This document shows, in pieces, positions 1 through 64,000 of a DNA stretch of 64,000 nt. This stretch comes from Owenia fusiformis (taxonomy: Eukaryota > Annelida > Polychaeta > Sabellida > Oweniidae). The stretch covers positions 32,048,926-32,112,925 of the forward strand of contig CAIIXF020000002.1 in the NCBI GenBank assembly GCA_903813345.2, written 5' to 3'. The stretch's first letter is position 1, and each line of letters starts with the position of its first letter. A program made the position numbers and the translations under genes. The notes beneath the pieces were generated by a model. It searched no databases. It worked only from the letters and a program-made list of their open reading frames with translations, and was not told the origin of the DNA.

Positions 1-15
1 AATTTATTCAATGGT

Positions 16-319
16 TTAGGTATCATTTTCTCTAAACATCGCATTGTCTGTAAATCCAGGCCCCATTAATTTATTGACTACAGTATAATGTACTTTAAGA
101 AATTCCTTTGAGTTTAACATATTTAGGTTGGGCAGTGTAAAGATTTTTGGACTTTTTACACATGGTGTCAATGCATGTACATAATGAGCCGGATAACAAA
201 CAGATAGATTACCCAAACTGTCCACTTCAATTACAATTAAGGAATGAGAAGCGATAGAGTGTAAATTGTTTGAGAAAATCTTCAAATGGCAGGACACTTC
301 TTCACTTACAATTTTAAGT
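16..319 (-). CDS. Probable terminal exon of an unidentified minus-strand gene
   Basis: An acceptor with a good pyrimidine tract (tttctacattcag) at 320 opens a frame of about 100 codons (LKIVSEEVSCHLKIFSNN and onward) ending in TAA at 16-18, followed closely by AATAAA at the window edge. The mixed hydrophobic and polar composition looks like folded protein. I do not recognise the family. Confidence 0.45.
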
Positions 320-661
320 CTGAATGTAGAAACGGGTGGAAACGCTTAGAGTATTTTCGTTCGAAAAACAGGTATATGGACTATTGGACTTTTATCAGGT
401 AGTCCATGGACGTTTTTGTAATATATTTATTGTTGTACTTGACTAAAATACTCTACGCCTTTACATCCTCCGATTGTATTGAGATACCAGATCAAATGCA
501 CTGAAAGATTAAAAATGCAGAAATGGAGTGGATTTATAACATGAGACGTTCCACTTTTTAAAAAGCTATCGCCAGATAATCTAGAAATTCAAAGCATCCT
601 TAACAGAACTGTGAGTCTGTACACCTTGAATTATATGATAATTATCTTTATTTGTTTACAG
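320..661. other. No recognised feature
   Basis: AT-rich sequence upstream of the exon at 662. Nothing supported beyond the acceptor pyrimidine tract at its right end. Confidence 0.6.
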
Positions 662-1110
662 CTGGTAGTCATGCCAACAACACGGGATCAACCAACCGAC
701 ATCATGACAACACAGTCACTTCATCTATTGGTCATAACAACACTTCTGGTACTCACAACAAAGACACAACTGGTAACCATGACGAACCAAACACATCAAC
801 GGGTAGTCATAGCAACACAAACACCACATCAACAACATTAATGAAAGAGACCTACATACGTGCCAAAAAGAGAATCTACCAACCAGAAGAATCCAAAAGT
901 GGGCCAATCATAGGAGGTTTAGGAGTTGTCCTACTAACTGGAGTGCTTATAGTTCTATGTTTAGCAGATAGCACTGTGTATTACCAGAACTTCAAAACTA
1001 TGTATAGAAATATTCAAAAAAGAAATTGTTGCAGAGAAAGAACCAAAAGAGTGAGGACGAACAGTGAATCTGTTAGTTTATCTCTTGCTGAAATTTCCAA
1101 TAGTTGCTAA
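662..1110 (+). CDS. Terminal exon of a single-pass membrane protein, unidentified
   Basis: The exon follows an acceptor (atttgtttacag) and stays open to TAA at 1110. It encodes a low-complexity stalk rich in Thr, Ser, Asn, His and Gly with many N-glycosylation motifs, then about 20 hydrophobic residues (PIIGGLGVVLLTGVLIVLCL) and a basic cytosolic tail (QKRNCCRERTKR). This looks like the stalk, membrane anchor and tail of a type I surface protein. AATAAA at 1133 fits a 3' end. Upstream exons were not found. Confidence 0.65.
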
Positions 1111-1303
1111 CAGCTCATATGATTTTCTCTAGAATAAATATTTTAACCAGTTTCTTTTTTACTATGTGCTTGTAAATACCATGACTAGTTTTGAAGTCAA
1201 GTAAGGTTATTACAAATAAATATTGCATGGTGAGCTTTCAAATGTGTTTTATCACATATCACCTTGCACTATAAATATGACATTCCAGGTGTTCAATAAT
1301 TCT

Positions 1304-1555
1304 TTATAACATACCTATGATGATGTATAGTGCAAAGTGTACACAAGACAGCGGGCCAATATAAGTTTCGAAAAGCCCGCGCCCGCTAACTTTCTGATTG
1401 GTCAAGGCGCTGACGTCATAACCAATCAATCGAAGATAAAACTGCGCGAGCAATTTTTCTAAACTCATTTCAATCATTTTCAAACCATTTATTTGTCAAT
1501 TCTTTAAGAAAATGGTACTCTCTGACCAGTCTACATCATCATAGGCATGTTATAA
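1304..1555. mobile_element. MITE-like element with about 23-bp inverted repeats
   Basis: The ends read ttataacatacctatgatga and its reverse complement (with one base difference) near 1532-1555. The interior is unusually GC-rich and holds a CRE (tgacgtca) and CCAAT boxes, so it could act as a promoter, but no gene follows directly. Confidence 0.6.
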
Positions 1556-1558
1556 ATC

Positions 1559-1673
1559 GTTTATGTCACTATCGTGGCACATGTGCCCTCGGTTCTCAGA
1601 GATCAATGTCCCTCCCAAGGTCGGGCCATATATCACTGAGACCTCGGGCATATATGCCACGATAGTGACATAA
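1559..1673. repeat. Fold-back repeat
   Basis: tttatgtcactatcgtggca at the left matches the reverse complement at the right (tgccacgatagtgacataa). About 25-bp arms with a 60-bp loop. Directly adjacent to the element before it. Confidence 0.65.
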
Positions 1674-1844
1674 CCTCTAAATATTCAAATTTCAAATGAC
1701 ATTGTGTTTTAGTTGTTAAGGATATAAAATTCCATATTTGATCTTTCAGGCAACTCAATCTTGGCCTTTCAAATATTACCCGACACAGTATCAGTCATTG
1801 TGCACCAATCTCTAAAATGTTTCAATTTCAATGTTCAACCTTTA

Positions 1845-1965
1845 ACTGACCTTGGCCCAATTGGAATAATTCTATATTAAACATATTAAATCTTTCGAGT
1901 GACCTTGGATCAATTGGAATTTCCATATTAAACCTTTCAAGTGACCTTGATCTTATTGGAATGTT
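1845..1965. repeat. Short tandem repeat, about 55-bp unit, 2-3 copies
   Basis: The motif tgaccttgg..caattggaat followed by ccatattaaacctttc recurs with about 55-bp spacing and mismatches. Confidence 0.55.
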
Positions 1966-2530
1966 CACTAAAGTCTCACGTTTTTAACCTTTCATTTCCT
2001 ACAGCTATCAAGTTTAAAAACTATACAGTGGTACAGAAATGATTTATACATGTTATTTATTGGCATATATGCAGATATAATTCCATTTTATATAAAAAAA
2101 ATTACAAAATTCATGATTTTTGCTGAACACATACATAGCAATATCAGCAACTAAATACGTAACGTTTTTTATCCAAAACAACTTTTAATTGTGACCACTT
2201 CTCAATGGATACACTTTTGTGACTAAAAACACTTGAACTGTTAAACCGTCTAATTTTGGCCGGTCCCACTGGCATCCGGATATGACAGTTTTTACTGTAT
2301 ATGCTCATACTCAATACAAATAGGTTTAAACAACTCACATATGTTTAAGAATTTTGCAACACAAGGGAAACATAACAAAGTGTTACGATTTAGGAAGTTA
2401 TTGCAAATGGTTACAAAATGTAACAATAGTCACAAGTGCCAAATGCAAACTACCAGCGTTGGTCAGCAATATAATACGTCACCACTTCTAGGTGATGAAA
2501 CATTGAAATTAGAATTGTTACAAATGAGTA

Positions 2531-2700
2531 AAGTAAAACCTGTCTTAGTGGAACACATTTATTACCTTTAAAAAGTGGTCCACTTGAGAGGTATTCCACG
2601 TATGGAGGTTCATTTAACATTGAGTCAATTGTTCTTAGGACTATCCACTAAGAGAGGTTTTCCACATCTTTAGGTGTTCCACTTCACAGGTTTCACTGTA
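2531..2700. mobile_element. TACAGT-family MITE, copy 1
   Basis: Starts gtaaaacctgtc.tagtggaac and ends acaggtttcactgta. Terminal inverted repeats with TA at the ends suggest a Tc1/mariner-type MITE. The interior is built from the tggaacac motif. Confidence 0.65.
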
Positions 2701-3462
2701 CATAAAAGAATTACTCAAGCAAAAGGGTAAGCATTTGAAAAGTGACGTTTTTGAAAAAAGCATCAATTTTATCAATGTTGATTAAATCTATTATATTTAG
2801 GGCTTTAATGCAAGAAAAATTAAATACTGTAAATAGTTTTGATCTCTTTTACACGACATATGTTTTTGATGCTCAATATGCCCTTGAATTCCTATAAAAT
2901 CTCATACTTATTTTTTAGACTTTATCTCTCATACTTCTTTATATTAGACATAATCACACAAACTTCTATATATTAGACTTAATCTGTCACCAAAAAGGGC
3001 AGCCATTACAACTATTAAAATAATATTAATAGAATTCTTATAATACAATTGAATAAGTTGGGAAGGTCTTAATCTTAATTGTAATCTCTACTTCCTGCAA
3101 TATTATATCAAATTAACCAGCACCATGTATCATTTTTTACATATTTCCTAGCACTCTTTCATCATTGTCTATGCTATTACATCAAATATACTGACAAAGT
3201 ACATGCATGCTAACCTGTTTGTTCTATACACATATTTACAATGAATAAATAATACTTATATATACATTTGCTATTAACGTTAGTTCTGAGTGGAAAATTA
3301 TTTTCATTTTATGCCTATTTTCTAAAAATAAGTAGGTGTTTCATATGACCAATGATACAATAATGAAGAATGCAATTCCAATTAAAATTAAGGATTTTTG
3401 AGACATATCAAAAACACTTTGGTCCACATGGTGTCTTTTGGGTGTTTTTTAGAAACAAACAT

Positions 3463-3615
3463 TACAATAAAACCCAGAAATGGAACACCTCAGGTTCCTA
3501 AAAATAATGTTCCATCTTGGAGGTGTTCCATTTGAAGAGGTTCATTTTTACATCAAGTTAATGTATAACTGGACTTCTACTTACAATTGTGGTTCACTTT
3601 CACATGCTTTACTGT
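3463..3615. mobile_element. TACAGT-family MITE, copy 2 (diverged)
   Basis: Starts tacaataaaaccc.gaaatggaac and ends catgctttactgta, with the same tggaacacct interior as the other copies. Confidence 0.55.
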
Positions 3616-4200
3616 ACATGTAGTACTTTTTGTTTACTTTTTTTCTATACCATTACTATCCATACAGTGTAGCAGCTAGCAATAATTCAAGCATAGCAAG
3701 CCAAGTGAAGATGTGAAATATTCTTATTTATATTTTCCCCCAAAAGCAAAAGGCAGTTTCAGCCTCATCTTAGGTACACCGGTGCATTATGGGAGAAATA
3801 GATTATATCTGGGAGTACAAGTACCCGATTCAAGATTTTTTCCATACTATATGTACAATTATAGCCTACTTTTAGTTGCCAAAATATTCTTGAAATATAC
3901 TTTGAATGATGTTCAGATGGAAATGATGTCATTTAAACTGTCTAGTATATAAACTTCGAAGTTGCTTTAAATGCTGACAACAACTGAATAAATGAATTTA
4001 ACTTGTTTTGTTTCATCTCTTCAGATTTACTTTTGCACACTTTTTAAATAAAATTGTCGCAGTTTTTCTTAATTAACCCTCAACTCGTCAAATCTTTTTA
4101 CTCCCTTCCTAATTAAATTGGTTTTGTTCTGATATGTCTTTCACACGATTACACCTAATACTATTCACAAATGTTAAATACAGGTATATAATATCCAATC

Positions 4201-58440
<54,240 letters not shown>

Positions 58441-58699
58441 CTGAGGTAAGAAAAAGAATTACGATGATGCACCCATATAATTCATCAAATCAGTTGTGTT
58501 TTGCCAAACATGAATATCAAAGAATAATAAAATAAATTTTTCCTGGTAAGTTTGGAATTTTCAGAAAAAATCACTGAATAAATGCGAAATCCGAATCTCA
58601 GCCGTTGATTTCACATTTCATAGTTTGGTAATTCTTCAATATTTTGGTTTCAATATTGGAGTATCAGCAACAGGTTTTATTGAATCAATAAACTAATAC

Positions 58700-58935
58700 A
58701 GCAGATGACTCCAGTGTTCTCCCCAAAAAAAATTTTCAACTGGGTGCAATATTTCTAGTCTGAAAAAATCAGCACTAGCTACGCTCACAATATCTCAGTG
58801 TAGGTGCTAACTTCACTCATTTTTCAAATCAGAAGTTGAAGTGCAGATTCCAACTGGGTGCCAACTGGGGGGCCTTTGGTTTCAAGTAGGGGGAGCCCCC
58901 GGTAAAAGTGACATGGGGAGATCACTGGACTCATT
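58700..58935. repeat. Possible dispersed repeat
   Basis: Has caactgggtgc repeated three times and a G-rich end (gtagggggagcccccggt). No second copy in this window. Confidence 0.35.
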
Positions 58936-59022
58936 CATACAGTACTACAGTAATGGTAAACTATTCCCTCCTAATAGACTCGTCCACTTACAAGACTTAA
59001 ACTAAGAAATATACCAAAGAGC

Positions 59023-59156
59023 AGGTATTATATAGACGAATAAATACTGCAGGGCTAGGGTACAAATGTTTTCTCTACCCAAACAACCGTGGGAAGTGAG
59101 GAGTTGGAAAGATTTTGTGCCTAGCCCTAAGGTATTTATTACTTGATATAATACCT
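59023..59156. repeat. Fold-back repeat
   Basis: aggtattatatagacgaata and its approximate reverse (tatttattacttgatataatacct) form about 36-bp arms. In the interval between CYFIP and YIPF5. Confidence 0.6.
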
Positions 59157-59542
59157 CATCTGAGGTCTATATTACGATTCCAACATGAAAACTCACAAAC
59201 ATTTTGGAAAATCATCACTCCATTTATTTTTTACTCCCCAGTTTACAGACCAGGTATTGTATCAACAAATAAATACTGAGAGTAATAAAGACTTTGTTCA
59301 AAGTTTATCTAAGGCTTGAATACAGTCATGTTCGAATAACATGATTCTTTGCAATAAATAACCTCATCTCCAGACATCACTAAAATGTATTCTGTGATAA
59401 GGGCATCTACATTAATGTCACAACTAAGGAATGGATAGTCGATAAATATTTTCTATGACATAATGTTTGATGTTTGATATAATGTTTGGGAAGCCATGTT
59501 TTTTTCTCACATGAATCAAAATCTCTCAAGACTTTATTTTTC

Positions 59543-59580
59543 CAGAAATCAAACATGGCGGAAAATGGAACTTCTAAAAT
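59543..59580 (+). promoter_or_regulatory. Candidate 5' exon or promoter element with ATGGCGG
   Basis: A segment between an acceptor-like site (tttttccag) and a strong donor (GTAAGTCTCG) contains aaacATGGCGGAAAATGG, a YY1-like sequence often found at start sites. If spliced to the YIPF5 coding exon the short frame does not join, so it would be a leader with an upstream open frame. Weak evidence. Confidence 0.3.
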
Positions 59581-60029
59581 GTAAGTCTCGAAGTTACTCC
59601 ATATCTCATGTCTACATTACCCCACACGTCAACGTTACACCCCTTTGTCCTAGAATGCAGAAAGTATGGTTGAAGGTTGAGAAAGTAAGTGGGCCTGACT
59701 GACAGTAATTGTTGTGAATTGTGCTTTACCACACTGACAATCATTGTATTTTACTGAGCCAGAGAAAATATGGTTGTAATTTTGCGTTCTATAAACTTTG
59801 AAAATCCGAAATATTAAAAAATTAAAAAATATAGACAGTAACAAGGAAGTAGCTCTAGACTCTATAACAAAGTGGATTTTGGTAAAATGATCCATAATTA
59901 CTCACAATATGTTGAATCAAACAAACAAAGGGATTTCAAAGTATGATTTGGTTTTTGCAACAAATGCAATACTTGTCTAGGTGGAACGTGAGACACTAAT
60001 AAATTACAAAATAAAACAAGGAAACTTAC

Positions 60030-60062
60030 AAAAATGGCGACTTCCGGGAATAACTCACAACA
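60030..60062 (-). promoter_or_regulatory. CYFIP: Candidate CYFIP non-coding first exon and promoter
   Basis: On the minus strand, CCGGAAGT (ETS site) is followed by CGCCATTTTT (YY1-like) and then a good donor GTAAGTTTCC at 60029. CYFIP exon 1 has an acceptor but no upstream exon in its own block, so this is a plausible leader exon and start site about 1.6 kb upstream. Confidence 0.45.
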
Positions 60063-60847
60063 CGGTTAGAAAAGATTTAATTTTCAAAATTGAGTTTCCT
60101 CATGTATTTTATTGCTAAATCGACAGTTAACATCCTATCTAAACTATATTTCAAAAATGTTGATCTTAAAACGAAAAATAGTAACCTTGTAGAACACATA
60201 TCGCAAGTTTACTCCAAATTTACAAACTGTGGTGTCACTTTCTAGTAAAAACAAAAAAATATTTCCACGTAAGAAAAACTATTTGTGTATCACACCAGAG
60301 GTAGGGGATTTATCATTAAAAATGCTTCATTAGATAATCGAGCAACACCTCAAGATTTGATACGAATTGCTCGATAGTAATTACTTCTCTAAAACAACTA
60401 GAGAAAGTCGAGAGAAATTTATTTTATTTTTAGGTGGGCGATAATAGAGTATTTTTTCTACTTGTCACTTTTTCCTGCAGAACAGATGATCAAATGTCAA
60501 AGTTTGGGCATTTTGCTGTCACCTTGCATGATCCACTAGACTACCAATAAAGTTGATCTCAGAATCTAGTGATATAGCCATATACCTTACAGTCGGATGT
60601 GTAAAGTACTTTGACCCTGAAAAATAAGAAATTTATATGACATTCATGCCTTCATGACGTGTCTACTTACCAGTATTGGAAAGGTCCTTTTGCACCCTAG
60701 ATTACATTTTGAAACTAGCTCTAATCATGGGCTTTCGAGAGCTTGATGTTCTAACATATTCATTAGTTCTTGCTTGTGCTTCTAATCCCTTGCTATGTAC
60801 GAATAGAACCAAGCCTATATCAAACATACCTTCATGTGCATGTAACA

Positions 60848-61018
60848 AGGCCCATAGTCAGGATTTGGCAAGGGGGTTCAATTTTTTTTAAATTCCAGAG
60901 GGTGTTTACTTCGAGCCACTTCGGACAACTCTGGCTCAAAAATGGCCAAAATCAATTGAAAAGTGCTCAGAATGGTGAAAACTGCATAATTTTTGGCTTC
61001 ATGGCTAACAGGCATGTG
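60848..61018. mobile_element. Second, decayed copy of the CAGGCCCGTAGCC MITE
   Basis: Contains aaggcccatagtcaggattt at the left, the gaaaagtgctcagaatggtg interior in reverse, and catggctaacaggc at the right. Diverged. Confidence 0.55.
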
Positions 61019-61313
61019 TAACTCTGTATAGAATGTTAGTTCATATCTCCATTCTCCATCTTTATTGGTTGCCATTCATTGTTTTTGAGAGTATGGTTTC
61101 ACTTAGCTTGGAACTCCCCACAATCTTCTTTCAAGGCACTCCAATTAAAAACTGCCCACCTCAAAGATTGTGCAACTTTCGAACTGTCTACACACCTACT
61201 TTACTCAACAAGAAGTCAACCACATTAATGTTGAGCTTAACCACAAATGACCAATCCGTAAAATTCATATATATGGCATCTAAATCACCATTGCAGGGAT
61301 ATCAAGATCAGAG

Positions 61314-61455
61314 ATGGCAGGTTATGGGCAGGATAACCAAGGCTTCTTCCAAGCTGATTATAACCAGCAACAGCAGTATGACATGTCCCAGCAACAACAA
61401 CAACAACAACCAGGGGTACCTGGCTATTCAGACAATCAACAGCAGTAAGTTTGTA
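61314..61455 (+). CDS. YIPF5: YIPF5, first coding exon
   Basis: ATG at 61314 begins MAGYGQDNQGFFQADYNQ, followed by a Gln-rich run coded by CAA repeats and a donor GTAAGTTT. YIPF5 is a five-span membrane protein of the ER-Golgi boundary (Yip1 family) that works with Rab GTPases. An acceptor (attgcag) lies 17 nt before the ATG, so a 5' non-coding exon is likely upstream. This N-terminal region is cytosolic and low in complexity. Confidence 0.85.
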
Positions 61456-61811
61456 CTTTGTGTGGTTGTTATCCTTGTTATTGCTCATTATCTTTACTCT
61501 CCCTTGTCTTTTTGGGAAAACCTCCTTTCAAAATTTTTGGAATGTAATTCTGTAGTGTAACATCAAACCATACCCTTTCGCATCTGTTCCCATTAAGAAT
61601 TCTCACACACACTGGAGAGTTAACATTAGTTGAGTCATGGGCATAATCTAGTTGAATGCCTATGGTTAAGTTGAGAGTTGATAGTTAGTCATGAGTTATT
61701 GGGTTTATTATTAAGCACCATGCTAAAATCATATCTTTCTGTATATATTATGAAACAGTCGAAAATGAGATCATGAGAGAATTCCATAAAAAAATATGTC
61801 AGCTCATTTGT

Positions 61812-61964
61812 TAAGTCACCACCAGAAGTGGTGACATATAGTCTCCAATTTTTTGTGGACGGTGGTTGGTGTTTTGGGGTTGGCATTCGGCGGTTGGTGT
61901 TTGACAGACAGCATCTGTAACAAAAGGCAGGTTGTAAAATTTTGCATGTTTATTCCTTGTTTTA
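61812..61964 (-). mobile_element. CACCAC-hairpin MITE family, copy 7 (reverse), at the YIPF5 exon 2 acceptor
   Basis: Reads in reverse: gtcaccaccagaagtggtga at the left and tgcatgtttattccttgttt at the right. It ends about 30 bp before the YIPF5 exon 2 acceptor and so may have supplied part of the branch region. Confidence 0.75.
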
Positions 61965-61997
61965 TAAACGCATTAACTATATTTTTCAAATTTTTAG

Positions 61998-62155
61998 GGA
62001 TTTCGGCCAGTTTGACTACAGTCAAGGAGGGCAACAGCCATATGATGCATACAGTGCCCCTAGTGATTACACAGGATCCATTATGACCCCAGATACATCC
62101 AGTGCCCCCTATACTGGCTCTGAAAGTTTCGAAGATGAACCACCATTAATGGAAG
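61998..62155 (+). CDS. YIPF5: YIPF5, second coding exon
   Basis: Encodes DFGQFDYSQGGQQPYDAYS through SFEDEPPLMEG. The FEDEPPLxE motif is the signature just before the membrane region of YIPF5. Acceptor tttttag, donor GTGAGCC. If the donor is missed the frame reads ten more codons to a stop. A MITE copy ends about 30 bp before the acceptor. Confidence 0.92.
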
Positions 62156-62421
62156 GTGAGCCTCCGGGAAGTGTGAAATAATCATGAGATAACATGTTAC
62201 ATATTTGAAACTGAAGTTTTTGAAGTTCAAACGTGAATGAATTTTTGCAAATAATAGATAATAATATCTTTGATATTTATAGAAAAATATATAAAAATTG
62301 GCGCAATAGGCCTTGACAGTTCACCCCTAGGAGGTGCTGCCCTCTACCTGAAAACATGAATTACAAAATAACACCCAACTAGAACAAACTATGATTATGC
62401 ATGTGATTTGTTTATTTCCAG

Positions 62422-62456
62422 AGCTTGGAATCAACTTTGAGCATATTATCCAAAAG
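62422..62456 (+). CDS. YIPF5: YIPF5, third coding exon (gene continues beyond the window)
   Basis: 35 nt after acceptor atttccag, encoding ELGINFEHIIQK, a near match to the vertebrate ELGINFDHIWQK. Donor GTAAGTCAG. The membrane-span exons are not found in the remaining 1.5 kb. Confidence 0.93.
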
Positions 62457-64000
62457 GTAAGTCAGCTTTTGCATACACATACACACATACACACCATCAA
62501 TTCAAGCCTGGATCAAATAAGAACCATAATACATTGGCACTGAAACCAAACCCTCAAATATGCATGTCTGCAAGGTTGAAAATGTAAGGTTGAAAATGTG
62601 AGTTTATTGAATGAATTTATTTTTTATTTATATGTCGCATTCATTTTGACAACAGTGGTGCATCAATTAAACTGTAGTGCATCCACACACAGATATGCAT
62701 GTATGATACAGATTTACATGTATAGACAAATTACACATGAAAGGAAAATTATTTTAAATTTGTGCAAAATGAAATTCCCTATGTTTCGTATGATAATCTG
62801 ACAATCTACTAAAACGTACAACATACACTCAACTCACAGACACATTTTTTCTGTTTTTTGGGGAATTTGCAAATTTGGACAACAAATGACTGAAATATAA
62901 GTCCTGCTAAACTGAATAGAGGTCATTTGTGTATTTCTGCTCTTAGCAAAATAGAAAATATGGATTTTTATCGCTAGAAATAAAATTGCCTTAGGTTTAA
63001 TTGCAACCTCATCAATTCATCACTCTTAATTTAAATTAAAACTATTGCCTGAAGACACAAGTGACCTTGAGACATGAGAGGCCCTTAAATATGTGAGGCA
63101 ATACATGTACAGTGTACGCGTATATATCAGATTTGCCTCAAAGTAGGAAGTGCAGTTGTCAAATTAGCCCTCTTTGTAATCCTGGCCATATCTTTTTCTC
63201 GGCTTTATTCTTTGTGAATGAAAAAGGTGTCTGTTTTATGGCAGTTTAGTCATTTCTTTACTATTTGCGGTGTTGCCAACATGGTCATTTGTATACATCT
63301 TGCTAACAAACGAAGCCATTTCCTTTGAATATCTCTGATTTCTGAGATGTTTGAGCATTACTTTGTACTTGTTTACAATCAGAACTATCTTCGTTAGGGT
63401 GACAAAATATTTGGATAACGTTTTTTTACTTAAGCGTAATGGATGATACCAACTTCAGTTAGTATCATCCTTCTGTAGACTAGTGTCAATGGGGATATGA
63501 TGAATGCCTCTGTCTGTCAGCTCATCACTACATGCATTGATATGTCCATTTGCACCCGCTTGAAAAATCATGAAAAACAGATATTGATGTATTTTGATAA
63601 ACTTTGGTAAAAGTTGTGATATTGGGAACTTTGCAACCGCATGAGCAAAGAGTCACATGGAACACCATGTAGGGAAATTATAAATAAAAGGTTTCTTTTA
63701 TAAACCTGTCAGAGCTGAAGGTTTCAGTGTTTTGACAAGATCATTGATGGCTTTATGCTAAAATTATAGTTCAATGTCAGAGGATTTTAAAGGAAATGCC
63801 ACTAATAATATTGATATTTGCCATTAATGGATTGTTTTAGAACAATGTTATTTTATGTTGCTATTAGCTGACATTGCCTTTAACTATGGAAGTACAGTAA
63901 AGCCTGTGAAGTTGAACATCACTGTGAGTGAAACAGCCCCATAAGTGGAACTCTTCAAAATTCTGTTGCCTCCATGTTATAAAATAAAGATGAATGTCAG
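62457..64000 (+). other. YIPF5 intron 3 (to the window edge)
   Basis: No further YIPF5 exon recognised. Contains a small hairpin (gatgataccaa / ttagtatcatc, about 63442-63470) and the TACAGT MITE at the end. Confidence 0.65.
63894..63975. mobile_element. TACAGT-family MITE, copy 6 (partial or cut by the window edge)
   Basis: Starts tacagtaaagcctgtgaagt with the following gtggaactc motif, and runs towards the window end. Confidence 0.55.

Larger units (their letters stand above)
1111..4200. other. Interval between the membrane-protein exon and the CYFIP stop
   Basis: Holds the fold-backs at 1304-1673, the tandem repeat at 1845-1965 and two TACAGT MITEs. The part next to 4200 must include the CYFIP 3' UTR, whose end I could not fix. 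Open frames here are short and show nothing. Confidence 0.6.
58441..61313. other. Divergent interval between CYFIP and YIPF5
   Basis: The two genes point away from each other. Promoter-like spots lie at 59543-59580 and 60030-60062. Fold-backs and a decayed MITE make up part of the rest. Confidence 0.65.

Noticed and set aside
1340-1450. GC-rich stretch with CRE and CCAAT boxes as a gene promoter
   Set aside because: It lies inside a MITE-like element with inverted ends, and no exon follows in a suitable place.
61033-61560. 175-codon plus-strand frame overlapping the YIPF5 start
   Set aside because: It reads the YIPF5 exon in the wrong frame; the conserved YIPF5 frame starts at 61314 and uses the donor at 61456.

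Overview
The window comes from the AT-rich genome of an invertebrate animal. Genes are split by GT-AG introns, polyadenylation signals are AATAAA, and there are LINEs and many MITE-like DNA transposons. A lophotrochozoan such as a mollusc is my best guess from the gene content and repeat style, but the species cannot be fixed from the sequence alone.

The backbone is one minus-strand gene, CYFIP (Sra-1/PIR121, the Rac1-binding subunit of the WAVE regulatory complex). It runs from an ATG at 58411 down to a TAA at 4201. I could place 28 successive coding exons whose lengths sum to an open frame of 1265 codons plus stop, matching the family from end to end (human CYFIP1 is about 1250 aa). Three of the 28 positions have two competing exon versions: exon 10 (32732-32809 or 31893-31970), exon 20 (20806-20899 or 19602-19689) and exon 22 (17550-17640 or 14865-14955). 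For exons 20 and 22, using both copies would break the frame. The exon 10 and exon 22 pairs fall on the two known Rac1-binding sites.

The most unusual feature is a set of exon-edge minisatellites. A 145-bp unit (about 17 copies, 4842-7295) carries the acceptor and most of exon 27. A 78-bp unit (15 copies, 7566-8742) carries the donor and the end of exon 26. A 143-bp unit (about 21 copies, 24232-27228) carries the acceptor and most of exon 17. Smaller cases exist at exons 22 and 23. A 98-bp unit (5 copies, 39823-40306) repeats the last codons and stop of a nested TRIM gene. In every case the extra copies lie on the non-coding side of the exon edge, and every distal splice site I translated leads to a stop codon. 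Two of the arrays face each other across the same intron.

Genes nested on the plus strand inside CYFIP introns are an intronless class A GPCR (11056-12333), a TRIM-NHL protein with a single coding exon (37800-39860), and the last exon of a RING-finger gene (53539-53762). Upstream of CYFIP, and divergent from it, is YIPF5 (plus strand, three 5' coding exons at 61314-62456, continuing past the window edge). The 58.4-61.3 kb interval between the two genes holds two promoter-like spots. The left end of the window has two terminal exons of unidentified genes: minus strand at 16-319 and plus strand at 662-1110.

Mobile DNA fills most of the rest. There are two 5'-truncated LINEs (about 21000-23055 and 51842-53098), a 1.29-kb element with 49-bp inverted repeats starting CACGGTG and a 5-bp target duplication (46929-48220), a mariner/IS630-type element with very long inverted repeats (49918-50965), at least three MITE families with repeated copies, and many fold-back structures.
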